A stretch of DNA of 64,000 bases, from NCBI GenBank assembly GCA_020002185.1, contig CM034532.1, forward strand, positions 44,205,326-44,269,325, read 5' to 3'. This stretch comes from Paraescarpia echinospica (Eukaryota > Annelida > Polychaeta > Sabellida > Siboglinidae). Numbering within the stretch: position 1 is the first letter of the stretch; each line of letters begins with the position of its first letter. The notes under the pieces were generated by a model. The model was given only the letters and a program-made list of their open reading frames with translations, made no database searches and had not been told where the DNA came from. Positions 1 to 13,300 of this stretch are shown in pieces. The position numbers were made by a program, and so were the translations under genes.

Positions 1-1193
1 CAGATTGTACATAGTATGGAGGTTGCATACTCTACCTAGTACTGAGTTGAGACGGGCGGCCTTCTGAAGCCCTTCCAGACTGAGACAGATTGTACATAGT
101 ATGGAGGTTGCATACTCTACCTAGTATTGAGGTGAGACGGGCGGCCTTCTGAAGCCCTTCCAGACTGAGGCAGATTGTACATAGTATGGAGGTTGCATAC
201 TCTACCTAGTATTGAGGTGAGACGGGCGGCCTTCTGAAGCCCTTCCAGACTGAGGCAGATTGTACATAGTATGGAGGTTGCATACTCTACCTAGTATTGA
301 GGTGAGACGGGCGGCCTTCTGAAGCCATTCCAGACTGAGGCAGATTGTACATAGTATGGAGGTTGCATACTCTACCTAGTATTGAGGTGAGACGGGCGGC
401 CTTCTGAAGCCCTTCCAGACTGAGGCAGATTGTACATAGTATGGAGGTTGCATACTCTACCTAGTATTGAGGTGAGACGGGCGGCCTTCTGAAGCCCTTC
501 CAGACTGAGGCAGATTGTACATAGTATGGAGGTTGCATACTCTACCTAGTATTGAGGTGAGACGGGCGGCCTTCTGAAGCCCTTCCAGACTGAGGCAGAT
601 TGTACATAGTATGGAGGTTGCATACTCTACCTAGTATTGAGGTGAGACGGGCGGCCTTCTGAAGCCCTTCCAGACTGAGGCAGATTGTACATAGTATGGA
701 GGTTGCATACTCTACCTAGTATTGAGGTGAGACGGGCGGCCTTCTGAAGCCCTTCCAGGCTGAGGCAGATTGTACATAGTATGGAGGTTGCATACTCTAC
801 CTAGTATTGAGGTGAGACGGGCGGCCTTCTGAAGCCCTTCCAGACTGAGGCAGATTGTACATAGTATGGAGGTTGCATACTCTACCTAGTATTTAGGTGA
901 GACGGGCGGCCTTCTGAAGCCCTTCCAGACTGAGGCAGATTGTACATAGTATGGAGGTTGCATACTCTACCTAGTACTGAGTTGAGACGGGCGGCCTTCT
1001 GAAGCCCTTCCAGACTGAGGCAGATTGTACATAGTATGGAGGTTGCATACTCTACCTAGTATTGAGGTGAGACGGGCGGCCTTCTGAAGCCCTTCCAGGC
1101 TGAGGCAGATTGTACATAGTGTGGAGGTTGCATACTCTACCTAGTATTGAGGTGAGACGGGCGGCCTTCTGAAGCCCTTCCAGACTGAGGCAG
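1..1193. repeat. 85-bp minisatellite carrying exon 17's 3' end and 5' splice site, 14 copies
   Basis: The donor CTAG|GTAGAG (minus strand) recurs with its exon boundary at 36, 121, 206, 291, 376, 461, 546, 631, 716, 801, 886, 971, 1056 and 1141, exactly 85 bp apart. Each unit holds about 50 nt of coding exon ([11 protein letters not shown]) and 35 nt of intron. Copies differ by only a few substitutions (for example TACTGAGTTGAG variants at 42 and 977). The array continues off the left edge. Confidence 0.97.
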
Positions 1194-1350
1194 ATCGCTT
1201 GTCTCGCCTTCTCCGTCTCCTCACGGGCGTTCAGCATCAAAGAGAGACTGCTGGAGAGGTCACCAGACGACCTCTCAGTGAGGACTGAAGACAGGACATC
1301 GAGGATGCCGTCCCAACACACCGTCAGAATCTCCTTTGAGAAGCTTGGGC
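1141..1350 (-). CDS. ARFGEF3: ARFGEF3 coding exon 17, fused to a donor-copy minisatellite
   Basis: 210 nt from acceptor gtgtgcag|GCCCAA to the proximal donor ACTAG|GTAGAG. It encodes [14 protein letters not shown] and [19 protein letters not shown], very close to vertebrate AICMSLDGLRKAARL. Its last 50 nt plus 35 nt of intron make the 85-bp unit repeated 14 times to the window edge. 85 is not a multiple of 3, so distal donors would shift the frame. Confidence 0.92.
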
Positions 1351-4300
1351 CTGCACACAGGACACAATCCAGTGAAACAACTTTAAGGATTAACTTTATA
1401 TTACAAATACAAACCTTGTTTTATTTTCAGTGGGGATTTGTTTGATTGGATCAATATGGAGCAATATAATTGGAGCAATATGGCTGTATCGTGTATTTAT
1501 ACAGATTTATTTCAAATCATAACTTGTGCATAAGTTGATCACAAAAATTGAATGGTAAAACAAGTGGTGAAAACACAAATACTTTTGATGCCTGGATCGT
1601 AAGTAAGCAAATAGCTTGGCAGATTTCCAGCTGAAGAACATTTGCAAATTTATTTTGATATACATGGACGTATAACATGTAAATGGCAAAATGGAATAGG
1701 TCAGTCAACCAATGACAATTATGTTAATAGATTTGTACAGATGTAAACAGCATTTCAAAATATTTAAATTTTTTTATATTTAAAAATATGGATTTTAATC
1801 AATACAATATGGTTAATCTGATTACATGTGAATCACTTAATTATAACTAAGAGTCTTCTGACGCACCTATCTTGAGGGCAGGTGCACTGCAATCTGAGTT
1901 CCTCATGACACTTGTGTCGTGGTAGACAGACAACATCTGTCCGGCCACCTCACGACTCTGTAGGCCATCCAGATCTACAATGTCACATGACCACAATCAC
2001 ATGATGACGATTCAACTCTATCATGGTATATGCAACCAACAAATCTCTAATTACCTTGCAGTAATAAATAATTGCTTAATATCTGGAAACCAATGCAGCT
2101 TGTTTGACTCACAAATTATACTGTGAATGGGCAGTTGGTCTCACCTATGAGACTGTGAATGAGGGGCGAGTCGGAGTGGCCTGTCATGGCGGCGGTGTAC
2201 CCTGCGAGAGCGAGCAGGTCGGAGGAGATGATGTGGTGGAAGACCTCTGAGAGCCAGGAGCGAGAGAGGTAGAGCAGGAGCCCTGTGCCCAGGATCTCAT
2301 CGATGAACTGCATCTACAGCACAGCAACAGAGTATGTCTTCCAAAAACAGTGAGTTTCTCAAGTTCTTCTCACAGTAGATTTTTGTCTTTCTCAAATAGC
2401 TTGATATGCAACCAGGCATACACATACATACACATACATACACACAGATGCTCACATGCACACACACATACATACAAACATAGTATTACATACATACATA
2501 CAAAGTAATGCTAACATGATAACATTTTTATTTACATACAGCACAGCACTATATATCGATTGCCTTAGCCATGTTATCATGTGCACTTTCTATGGACAAA
2601 TAATTTAGAGTATTAACTGTTTACTGTGCAATCGTGCCAAAACCGCCCACCCCCTCGTACACACAGGCCATCCAATACTTGCTTCTCATAAGCCTTTCGT
2701 TTACCGTGATCAAATCCTTCTTTTACACTAACTAGGCAGGTCAAATTGGTGACCTAGATTCTATAAAAGTCAAGAATACATGTGCTTTCACCATTTTGTA
2801 AAAGCAGTTTGCATTTGCGAATTAAGAGTTTATTTAACCGAATCCGTCATCACAGTGCTCTCTTCCAGCTGGTTCCAGCCAATCACAGTCTGTACGAAAT
2901 AGGAGTGCCTATGTTGTTCAGTCCTACTGTTTGGTACCTTAAAAGATCTACTGTTGTTGGTAGCAAACCTATTTACTATGTTGTTAGCCACACAGTCCTT
3001 GTTTTTCTTAGCACTTATTTATCTCTTGTTGTTTTTTTCTGGTTCAAGGAAGCGATCAGAAGGTATAGCCATAGCTGGCACCAACCCCTCAACCACCTTG
3101 TACGTGAAGATCCGATGGAGCGGTCTTCTGCGTTCTTATAGGTGAAGGAGATTTAGTCTGTGTAGCATGGCGGTGACACATCCAGAGTCTCTGGAGTGGA
3201 AATCTTGGGTGATGAAGCGTGCTGCTCTGTTCTGTGCCCGCTCTAGGTGGTCAATGTCATTCTTACAGAGGGTGTCCCAGATTTCAGCACCATACTCTAG
3301 AACTGTTATGTATAGAGCATCAGTAATCTTGGCAACGACCACAGAGTTCTATTATCGTTCATTAACGATGTCAATGCAACTTTTAAACATGGAGATATCT
3401 AGCAGATGACCCGTCATCGGCATGTTAATTTCACCATATATAATAATAATATATGCAGCCATCTTGTTGATGGTGGCACCATCCACACCTAGTTTAATTT
3501 GTTTATTTTTCTGTAGTTTGCTATCATAACATTGATAACGCTAAGGAAACACATAGTTGATTTTATATTGGAACAGAACATTCCATTCAGTAATATGATC
3601 AGTAGATGGTTGCCATTTTAGAAATTATGATTTTTATGTTTTCACGCAAGTTGATGTGATTTTACAACAAATATGTAATTTGAAAACTAACCATCAGAAT
3701 TGGATAAATGTTTTACTAGGGCAAAAGTAACATATATGGCTACATTTGCTTCATTGGATCACTTATGGTACATTCTGTTAATTTTTTGGTATAGCATGAT
3801 GAAATTGACGTTTTATTTTGTCATTGTAATTGTTGAACTTTACAAAAGCAGGGTGAAAATAAGAAGGGTGTCTACCCAGTAGAGTTAACCTTGCTTTGCT
3901 ATGTTATATGAATGTGTCTATTTTATGGATGACTCCTGTCATAATGATCACATATTGGTCTCAGCAGGACTTCTAGATCCTCCATTATATTACGCATTTG
4001 TATATCAAATAAAAAATCTGTTCACTTCAGTACCTCAGTCGTAGGAACAGTACATTCCTTACACAGACATACTATCTCAGTGATTGGCTCTCTTCTCCTC
4101 ACTGTTGTAGTAGCCACCTACCTCAGTGATTGGCATACTCTTCTCCTCATTGTAGTAGCCACCTATCTCGGTGATTGGCACAATTCTCCCCGCTATTGTA
4201 GTAGCCACCTACCTCAGTGACTGACACACTCTTCTCCTCACTGTTGTAGTAGCCACCTACCTCAGTGACTGACACACTCTTCTCCTCACTGTTGTAGTAG

Positions 4301-7300
4301 CCACCTACCTCAATGAATGGCACACTCTTCTCCTCACTATTGTAGTAGCCACCTACCACAGTGACTGACACACTCTTCTCCTCGCTATTGTAGTAGCCAC
4401 CTACCTCGGTGATTGGCACACTCTTCTCCTCGCTATTGTAGTAGCCCTGGAGGTGCAGTTTGAGGTTGAGGGAGAGAGCGGAGTGTGTGGCCAGGTAGAC
4501 ACCGTCGGCATTGAGGGGAACATTGGCTGGCTGCGACTCAGTCATCAGAGCTGCAACAGACAGGCCTCACTTGATGCCAAGGCCAGGAGCGATGTAAACC
4601 CAGTTCTGCTTGTTTCCATTATATTTAACAAGATTCAACTAGATTTAACAAGGCCAATATGTACGGGAGTTTGTACTGGCAGATGGTGAAGTAAAATAGT
4701 CACGCGTTGTTTTGTGAGATTGAACAATGTTTCAAGGGGTTGGATTTGCAGGTGAGGTGGATTTGATACGAGTGGATATATCTGAATATGTTTATCAGAT
4801 AAAAACACATACCATTACATAGGAAATAGCATCAAAATTAACTATTGTTTTAAATGTAAATAAGTGTTTAAATATAAATCTGTTAAAAATTCAAAGTTAA
4901 CAGTTATAAAAAAAATCAAAATATTTGACTATGACATACATCAATATTTAAAAATATAAAGTGCTTTTGTTCATTTAGACCACTTGGGACTATTACCAAT
5001 ATTTGTGCAAATGCACATATATTTTGTCCAATCACTTTCAGTGTCATATACACTGTCATATAGATGTGAGTCATGTGACTAGCCACTACAAAGTGGGTAA
5101 TAAGTCGCAAAACTGTAAAATTGAGTTTTGCATCTTTTTGGATTCTACAGATCTTGAGCTTTAAATAAAACCTCATTTGTTGAAATATCTTCAGTCGTTT
5201 TTATTTATTTCTAATATTGAAGCAAACTTAATAAAAGCAACATTTTGAGAAATTAGGTCACTTTGACTTGTACTGCCTATTATTTCTTTATCTATGCATG
5301 TATTTTATTAGTTTTTGATTTATTTCAAGGAAAATGAACAGGACATCGAAAGACGAGATTATAAGGTATTTAAATACAAAACTGATAGTGACAGGACATG
5401 ACCTAGTTAGTTATTTTATCTCGTGTGCAGAATAGGCCTGTCCAACTCAAAACCTGATTCACTGTAGCAAGTCACATGACATGACACTGACCTGCACAGA
5501 CGTCAGAGGAGAACTTCTGCATCATGTGATCCACATCTGACTGTGAGATGCAGTCAAGGAGAGATGGAAGGAAGACAAGGAGTTGATGGATGTATCCACT
5601 CGCGCTCTGTCTCTCCATCAGGTCAAAATCAGTCTTGAGTGGCAGTGACGAGGGCACCGCACACACAGAACTGTCTCTTGTGTCGCACACTGATGTCATT
5701 GTCACTCTCACTGGCATGTCATGCTTCATGTCTGCGTCGGAGTCATTGTCACTACTGCTGGCGTACCAACCAGGTGGACTGCTTAGCGTCGTGCCTGGTG
5801 CCGCATCGATATCTGAAACCATATAACACCAGGGGTTTAGCTTACACTGGCAGATGACTGGTCAAGACTGGTAATTACAACTGAGAAGACCGGTGGAATT
5901 TAGAGGGGGCCAGCTGACCACCATGTTAACTAGTAGTTCCAAGTCTAGGGGCCCACACTCTTGACAATCATAGACATAACTGGCAGTGAAACAAATCAAA
6001 TGGATCAGTATTTAATAAATAAATGGCTCAAATGACACAGTTTTTGCCTCAAAATGCAATTTTTATTAATTCAAGACTACCAAAAAATTATTTTAGCATA
6101 GCTAAAAACAATTAAACATTAACTGAGATCACATTAGTGAATAAATAATGAAATTAGAATAATATAATATCACAAAGACGGTTCTTCGGTATCACCAGCA
6201 TAGTGCAACAAAGGTAGAGATGTTTTTACATAGCACAGTATCCAGTCCAGTAGGACTGTTCAATTCTTTTCACTTCACTGTCAGCAGACTTATTTATTTG
6301 AACACCATTTTGATTTATCTGGAAAGTATTCAGCCATGTGACAACCACTGTGCGAAGACTATTCATTCACATATATATTCATCACTGCCTAAAGCCAGGT
6401 GCTCATTAACACAGCTGAGTGAACCATCAACCAAATTGCCCACATTTCGAAATGGCAGCAAGGCTGATGACAGTTTATGCTCTAGTTGTCCCGAGAACTC
6501 GCAGCAGAGCTGTTGACAGTACATTGCAGTGGCAACAGTGTGGAATGCTCTGCCATCAAGCGTTACCAGCAAAACATCACTGGAATCATTTAAATCCACG
6601 TTGAAGACTCACCTGTTCACTGCAGCGTATATGTAACTAGGACGATTACCAACACTGTTTTACCATAGCTGATTGATGACTAACGTTTATTTATTATTTA
6701 TTTACCTATTTATTTATTTTTCATATACATCTTAGCCTAATTTATTGATGATTACATTAATTTTAGTTTATTTATTAAAATAATAATATGATCTTAACTA
6801 TTTTATTTTATATTTTATACAACATTCCTTTTTTACTTCTATATTTATTGTCTTAATTACTATTATTACTAGTTCATCTTATCTATGATATAACAACTAT
6901 TGTTTTTATTCAAATGCATTATTTCTAACATACACATGTATACTGTTGTAAAGTGCTGTGAACAACATTGGATGTGGTGCTTAACAAAATAAAAATATTA
7001 TTATTATTATTTTTACCCACAGTGCTGTGTTTCACTCACCCTCAATGATCCTGTTGATCCTTTGGATCTCCTCGATCTTCTCCACTGAGTCACCATTGAC
7101 CAGGTGTTCTACAGTGGTCAAGAGATCACACACTAGCACCACTGTTGCCACAGAGATGGCCGAGTCAGAGCAGTGGGAACACTCTTCCAGTGAGTCTATG
7201 ATACTGGAACATACAGAGCAGTGGGAACACTCTTCCAGCGAGTCTATGATACTGGAACATACAGAGACAGACCAGTGGGAACACTCTTCCAGTGAGTCTA

Positions 7301-10300
7301 TGATACTGGAACATACAGAGCAGTGGGAACACTCTTCCAGCGAGTCTATGATACTGGAACATACAGAGACAGACCAGTGGGAACACTCTTCCAGTGAGTC
7401 TATGATACTGGAACATACAGAGACAGACCAGTGGGAACACTCTTCCAGTGAGTCTATGATACTGGAACATACAGAGCAGTGGGAACACTCTTCCAGCGAG
7501 TCTATGATACTGGAACATACAGAGACAGAGCAGTGGGAACACTCTTCCAGCGAGTCTATGATACTGGAACATACAGAGACAGACCAGTGGGAACACTCTT
7601 CCAGTGAGTCTATGATACTGGAACATACAGAGACAGACCAGTGGGAACACTCTTCCAGTGAGTCTATGATACTGGAACATACAGAGCAGTGGGAACACTC
7701 TTCCAGCGAGTCTATGATACTGGAACATACAGAGACAGACCAGTGGGAACACTCTTCCAGCGAGTCTATGATACTGGAACATACAGAGACAGAGCAGTGG
7801 GAACACTCTTCCAGCGAGTCTATGATACTGGAACATACAGAGACAGAGCAGTGGGAACACTCTTCCAGCGAGTCTATGATACTGGAACATACAGAGACAG
7901 ACCAGTGGGAACACTCTTCCAGCGAGTCTATGATACTGGAACATACAGAGACAGAGCAGTGGGAACACTCTTCCAGCGAGTCTATGATACTGGAACATAC
8001 AGAGACAGAGCAGTGGGAACACTCTTCCAGCGAGTCTATGATACTGGAACATACAGAGCAGTGGGAACACTCTTCCAGCGAGTCTATAATACTGGAACAT
8101 ACAGAGACAGACCAATGGGAACACTCTTCCAGCGAGTCTATGATACTGGAACATACAGAGACAGAGCAGTGGGAACACTCTTCCAGCGAGTCTATGATAC
8201 TGGAACATACAGAGACAGAGCAGTGGGAACACTCTTCCAGTGAGACTATGATACTGGAACATGCAGAGACAGAGCAGTGGGAACACTCTTCCAGTGAGTC
8301 CATGATACTGGAACATACAGGGACAGAGCAGTGGGAACACTCCTCCAGTGAGTCTGTGATACTGGAACATACAGCGACAGAGCAGTTGGAACACTCCTCC
8401 AGTGAGTCTGTGATATTGGAACATACAGAGACAGAGCAGTGGGAACACTCTTCCAGTGAGTCTATGATACTGGAACACACAGGGACAGAGCAGTGGGAAC
8501 ACTCTTCCAGTGAGTCTATGATACTGGAACATACAGGGACAGAGCAGTGGGAACACTCCTCCAGTGAGTCTATGATACTGGAACATACAGAGACAGAGCA
8601 GTGGGAACACTCTTCCAGTGAGTCTGTGATACTGGAACATACAGGGACAGAGCAGTGGGAACACTCCTCCAGTGAGTCTGTGATACTGGAACATACAGAG
8701 ACAGAGCAGTGGGAACACTCCTCCAGTGAGTCTATGATACTGGAACATACAGGGACAGAGCAGCGGGAACACTCTTCCAGTGAGTCTATGATACTGAATC
8801 ATACAGAGACAGAGCAGTGGAACACTCCTCCAGTGAGTATGTGATACTGGAACATGCAGAGACAGAGCAGTGGAACAATCCTCCAGTGAGTCTGTGATAC
8901 TAGACCATACAGAGACAGAGCAGTGGAACACTCCTCTAGTGAGTCTATGATACTGGAACATACAGGGACAGAGCAATGGGAACACTCCTCCAGTGAGTCT
9001 ATGATACTGAATCATACAGAGACAGAGCAGTGGAACACTCCTCCAGTGAGTATGTGATACTGGAACATGCAGAGACAGAGCAGTGGAACACTCCTCCAGT
9101 GAATCTGTGATACTGGAACATACAGGGACAGAAAGGGCAGTGGGAACACTCCTCCAGTGAGTCTATGATACTGGAACATACAGAGACAGACAGGGCAGTG
9201 GGAACACTCCTCCAGTGAATCTATGATACTGGAACATACAGACAGACAGAGCAGTGGGAACACTCCTCCGGTGAATCTATGATACTGGAACATACAGAGA
9301 TAGACAGGGCAGTGGGAACACTCCTCCAGTGAGTCTATGATACTGGAACATATAGAGACAGACAGAGCAGTGGGAACACTCCTCCGATGAGTCTATGATA
9401 CTGGAACATACAGAGACAGACAGGGCAGTGGGAACACTCCTCCAGTGAATCTATGATACTGGAACATACAGAGACAGACAGAGCAGTGGGAACACTCCTC
9501 CGGTGAGTCTATGATACTGGAACATAGAGACAGACAGGGCAGTGGGAACACTCCTCCAGTGAATCTATGATACTGGAACATACAGAGACAGACAGAGCAG
9601 TGGGAACACTCCTCCGGTGAGTCTATGATACTGGAACATACAGAGACAGACAGGGCAGTGGGAACACTCCTCCAGTGAGTCTATGATACCGGAACATACA
9701 GAGACAGACAGAGCAGTGGGAACACTCCTCTAGTGAATCTATGATACTGGAACATACAGAGACAGACAGGGCAGTGGGAACACTCCTCCAGTGAGTCTAT
9801 GATACTGGACCATACAGAGACAGAGCAGTGGAACACTCCTCTAGTGAGTCTATGATACTGGACCATACAGAGACAGAGCAGTGGAACACTCCTCCAGTGA
9901 GTCTGTGATACTGGAACATACAGAGACAGGCAGAGCAATGGGAACACTCCTCCAGTGAGTCTGTGATACTGGAACATACAGGGACAGAGCAGTGGGAACA
10001 CTCCTTCAGTGAGTCTGTGATACTGGAACATACAGAGACAGACAGAGCATTGGGAACACTCCTCCAGTGAGTCTATGATACTGGAACATACAGAGACAGA
10101 CAGAGCAGTGGGAACACTCTAGTGAATCTATGATACTGGAACATACAGAGACAGACAGGGCAGTGGGAACACTCCTCCAGTGAGTCTATGATACTGGAAC
10201 ATACAGAGACAGACCAGTGGAACACTCCTCTAGTGAGTCTATGATACTGGAACATACAGAGACAGACAGGGCAGTGGGAACATTCCTCTAGTGAATCTAT

Positions 10301-13300
10301 GATACTGGAACATACAAAGACAGACAGGGCAGTGGGAACACTCTTCCAGTGAGTCTATGGTACTGGAACATACAGAGACAGAGCAGTGGAACACTCCTCC
10401 AGTGAGTCAATGATACTGGGAAAACAAAGGCACGTGAAGTGTCACTTATCAATGATCTGAGAAACATTTGTGTACCATATGCATACATATCCTCACACAC
10501 ACACACAACTTTATATGTACAACGATCCACACAAAGACATATGATAAGTATGTTAAAAAACAGTACAGTAAGCCCAGAAGGTTTATGCTAACATCAATTA
10601 TATCCTATTTAAAACTAATGTTCACATAAAACAAAGATTTGATCCTTATCAAGTACATGAGAAATCTTAAAACAATACGATCAACTGAAGTGGTGTAGAA
10701 GAAATGAGACACTAACAGTTTGAGGAGAGCAAGATTGCTGTGAGCTTTCTTCCTGGCTGAGCTGCTGCAGTCTGTGTCTATGATGACTGGGCCAGCCAGG
10801 TCAATCAGGCGGTCCGCTGAGTTGAACAACTGCAAGTAAAAATGGAAGCTCTTACATAGGGCAGTATCCAACCCTTCAGACTGCTCAAAGTGCTTTACTC
10901 TTTACTCCCTGGCAGACCTGTTCAATCAAATGCCATCTCGACTTCTCTGGGAAGCATTCAGCCATGCTGCAGTTAATGCGCGAACGATATTCATACACAA
11001 ATATCCACCACTGTCTATAGCCAGGTACTCATTCATACAGCTGAGTGAACTGAAGCAATGTAGTCTGAATGAACTTGACAGAGGTCTGATACAGTAGCAC
11101 AGGATTCGCCCCCAGGTTCTCTTGATTGTGAGTCCAGTGCTCTAGGCAATAGCCACTGTGCCATCGCATGTGGGCGTAGCATGTAACCAAGACTGAACTA
11201 AATATTTAACACTGAACCAATACTTCAGATTAACCTGGATAAATTTATGACTTACTGAAGAAATGATTAAAACAGATTAACTTAACACTGAGCTGATGTA
11301 ACCTTTCATTCACACTGAGTCCATTAGTTGTACGTCATTGTCTTTAGTGTCCGGTCGTCAAGGTGATCCGTCATCGGTGATCCGTCATCGTAGCTATACA
11401 CAATCAAATATTGTGTACTGTTTACCATGGAACTGAAATGATGCAGTAGTATTTTGATGGATAGTGACATCTCTGATGCCTGACAGTAATATACAAGTTC
11501 TTAAGGTGACCGGCTAAAGATATCCAGCTGAAAAAACTAGTGGACTGTTTCCCTCGTTTGATTGCAATAGACGCTAATGTGCCTTCTTGCAGTAGTTGTG
11601 TACAGCCCGCCAAAGGCCGTTGCAGGGATACGCGGCTGGATGTCACGTAATCACTAATGGACTCAATAGGTCCCGTACAACTGATGACATTTTAATGTAT
11701 GACTGATGCAATCTTGGTGTAGGACTACTGCAATCTTGGTGTAGGACTACTGCAATCTTGGTGTAGGACTACTGCAATCTTCACCTAATACTGGATTTAA
11801 ACACCACAGTTTAACACCACATTGATGTATTCATAGCTTAACTTAAGCTTTACGCAACTGTTGCTCTCCTCCTCGTTCCCTGCTGTGCAGGAGTGAGGGT
11901 CAGTTACAGCAAAGCTGAACCACTCGCTGTGTTTTTTTCCTTCCAAAGCTCATCGCTCCCTCTCTCCATCTTTCATCCTCCCCTGATCTTCTCATGTCCC
12001 TCCTCATGCAGTCCTCCTATCTCAGCTGTGGCCTACCATTTTCCTGTGTCCTTTATGTTGTTCCGCCTCTGCTCTGGGGGCTATGAGGTACATGCACTGA
12101 ATTGTGTGCAAAATTTGGGCGCTTATTTTGATAAACACATGTCTACGGAAGAACATGTTAAGTTCAAATGTCGGGCAGCTTATGCACAACTTTATAGCAT
12201 CGGAAAAATCAGAAAATATCTTGATCAACAAAGTACAGAGAAACTGATACATGCTCTGGTCCACAGCCATATTGATTACTGTAATGCCCTTTTGATCGGC
12301 TTACCAAAATACCTAATATGGAAATTACAAATGGTACAAAACACCGCAGCCAGAGGCCCAGAGTGTTGTGCAGAATCGGCAAATATAACCATATCACTCC
12401 AGAACTAAAGTCACTTCACTGTTGCCGGTGGAATTTCGCATTAAATAGAAGATTTGCTTACTAACATTTAATTAATTACATGGCCATGGACCAGAATATA
12501 TGTTGGAAATGCTGACTCCTAGAAGCATCTCTTACGGTCTAAGATCGCAGGATGATCTTAAACTTGATGTACCAAGGACAAAAGGGAAAACTCTGGGAGA
12601 TCGTGCTTTTAAAGTTGCTGCACCGAAACTGTGGAACTCCCTTCCCAAAGATATTCGCAGCTGCAACAACGTCAGTGTTTTTAAGAGCAAATTAAGACTC
12701 ACTATTTTAGAATTGCATACAATTAACTTATTAATTTTACTAATTTCAATAGTTTTACACTTGTTAGATAATTATATAAAATATATTCGATGTTTCTATT
12801 GAAATTATTAATTTTATCATTTCATAGTTTCACCTTTTTATATCAATATATGTATTATGTTGAATGCTTGTGTTGTTTTAGCTTTCTACCATGCCATCTA
12901 TTGTACTGTACAGCACCATAGAATATTATTGTATAAATATGGTGCTATAGAAATCAATAAACATTTACATTTGCTCTCTTCGCTATTTTTCCGGCATCCA
13001 TCCTTGCCAAGTGGCCTGCTCATCTCATCCGGCTTCTCACTAATCTTTCTGTTACACTGCATTGCATTCCAACCTCTTTTCTCAGGTCATTCGTTCTTCT
13101 TCTGTCTACCCTCTTTGTTCTTTTTTTTTAACCCAGTTGTTCTCACAAACTTGACTTTATATTAGACTGTGACATGACTGTGACATGACTGTGACAACTG
13201 TGACTTAACACAGGTCTGACGCAAACCCTGAATTAACACAGGATTACTGCAACCTCGAAATTAACATAGGACAGCTAATTTTGACGGAACACAGAGAAAA

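Noticed and set aside
1..1193. CRISPR-like array (regular 85-bp spacing)
   Set aside because: The whole unit is repeated with no unique spacers, it contains animal exon sequence, and the context is a eukaryotic gene.
7027..8844. 605-residue plus-strand open frame of [20 protein letters not shown] repeats
   Set aside because: It is the antisense of the exon 12 acceptor minisatellite; the units are multiples of 3, so several frames stay open on both strands. No promoter, homology or non-repeat sequence supports it.
7165..9015. 616-residue minus-strand frame of [14 protein letters not shown] repeats
   Set aside because: A different frame from the real exon 12 reading; another by-product of the same array.
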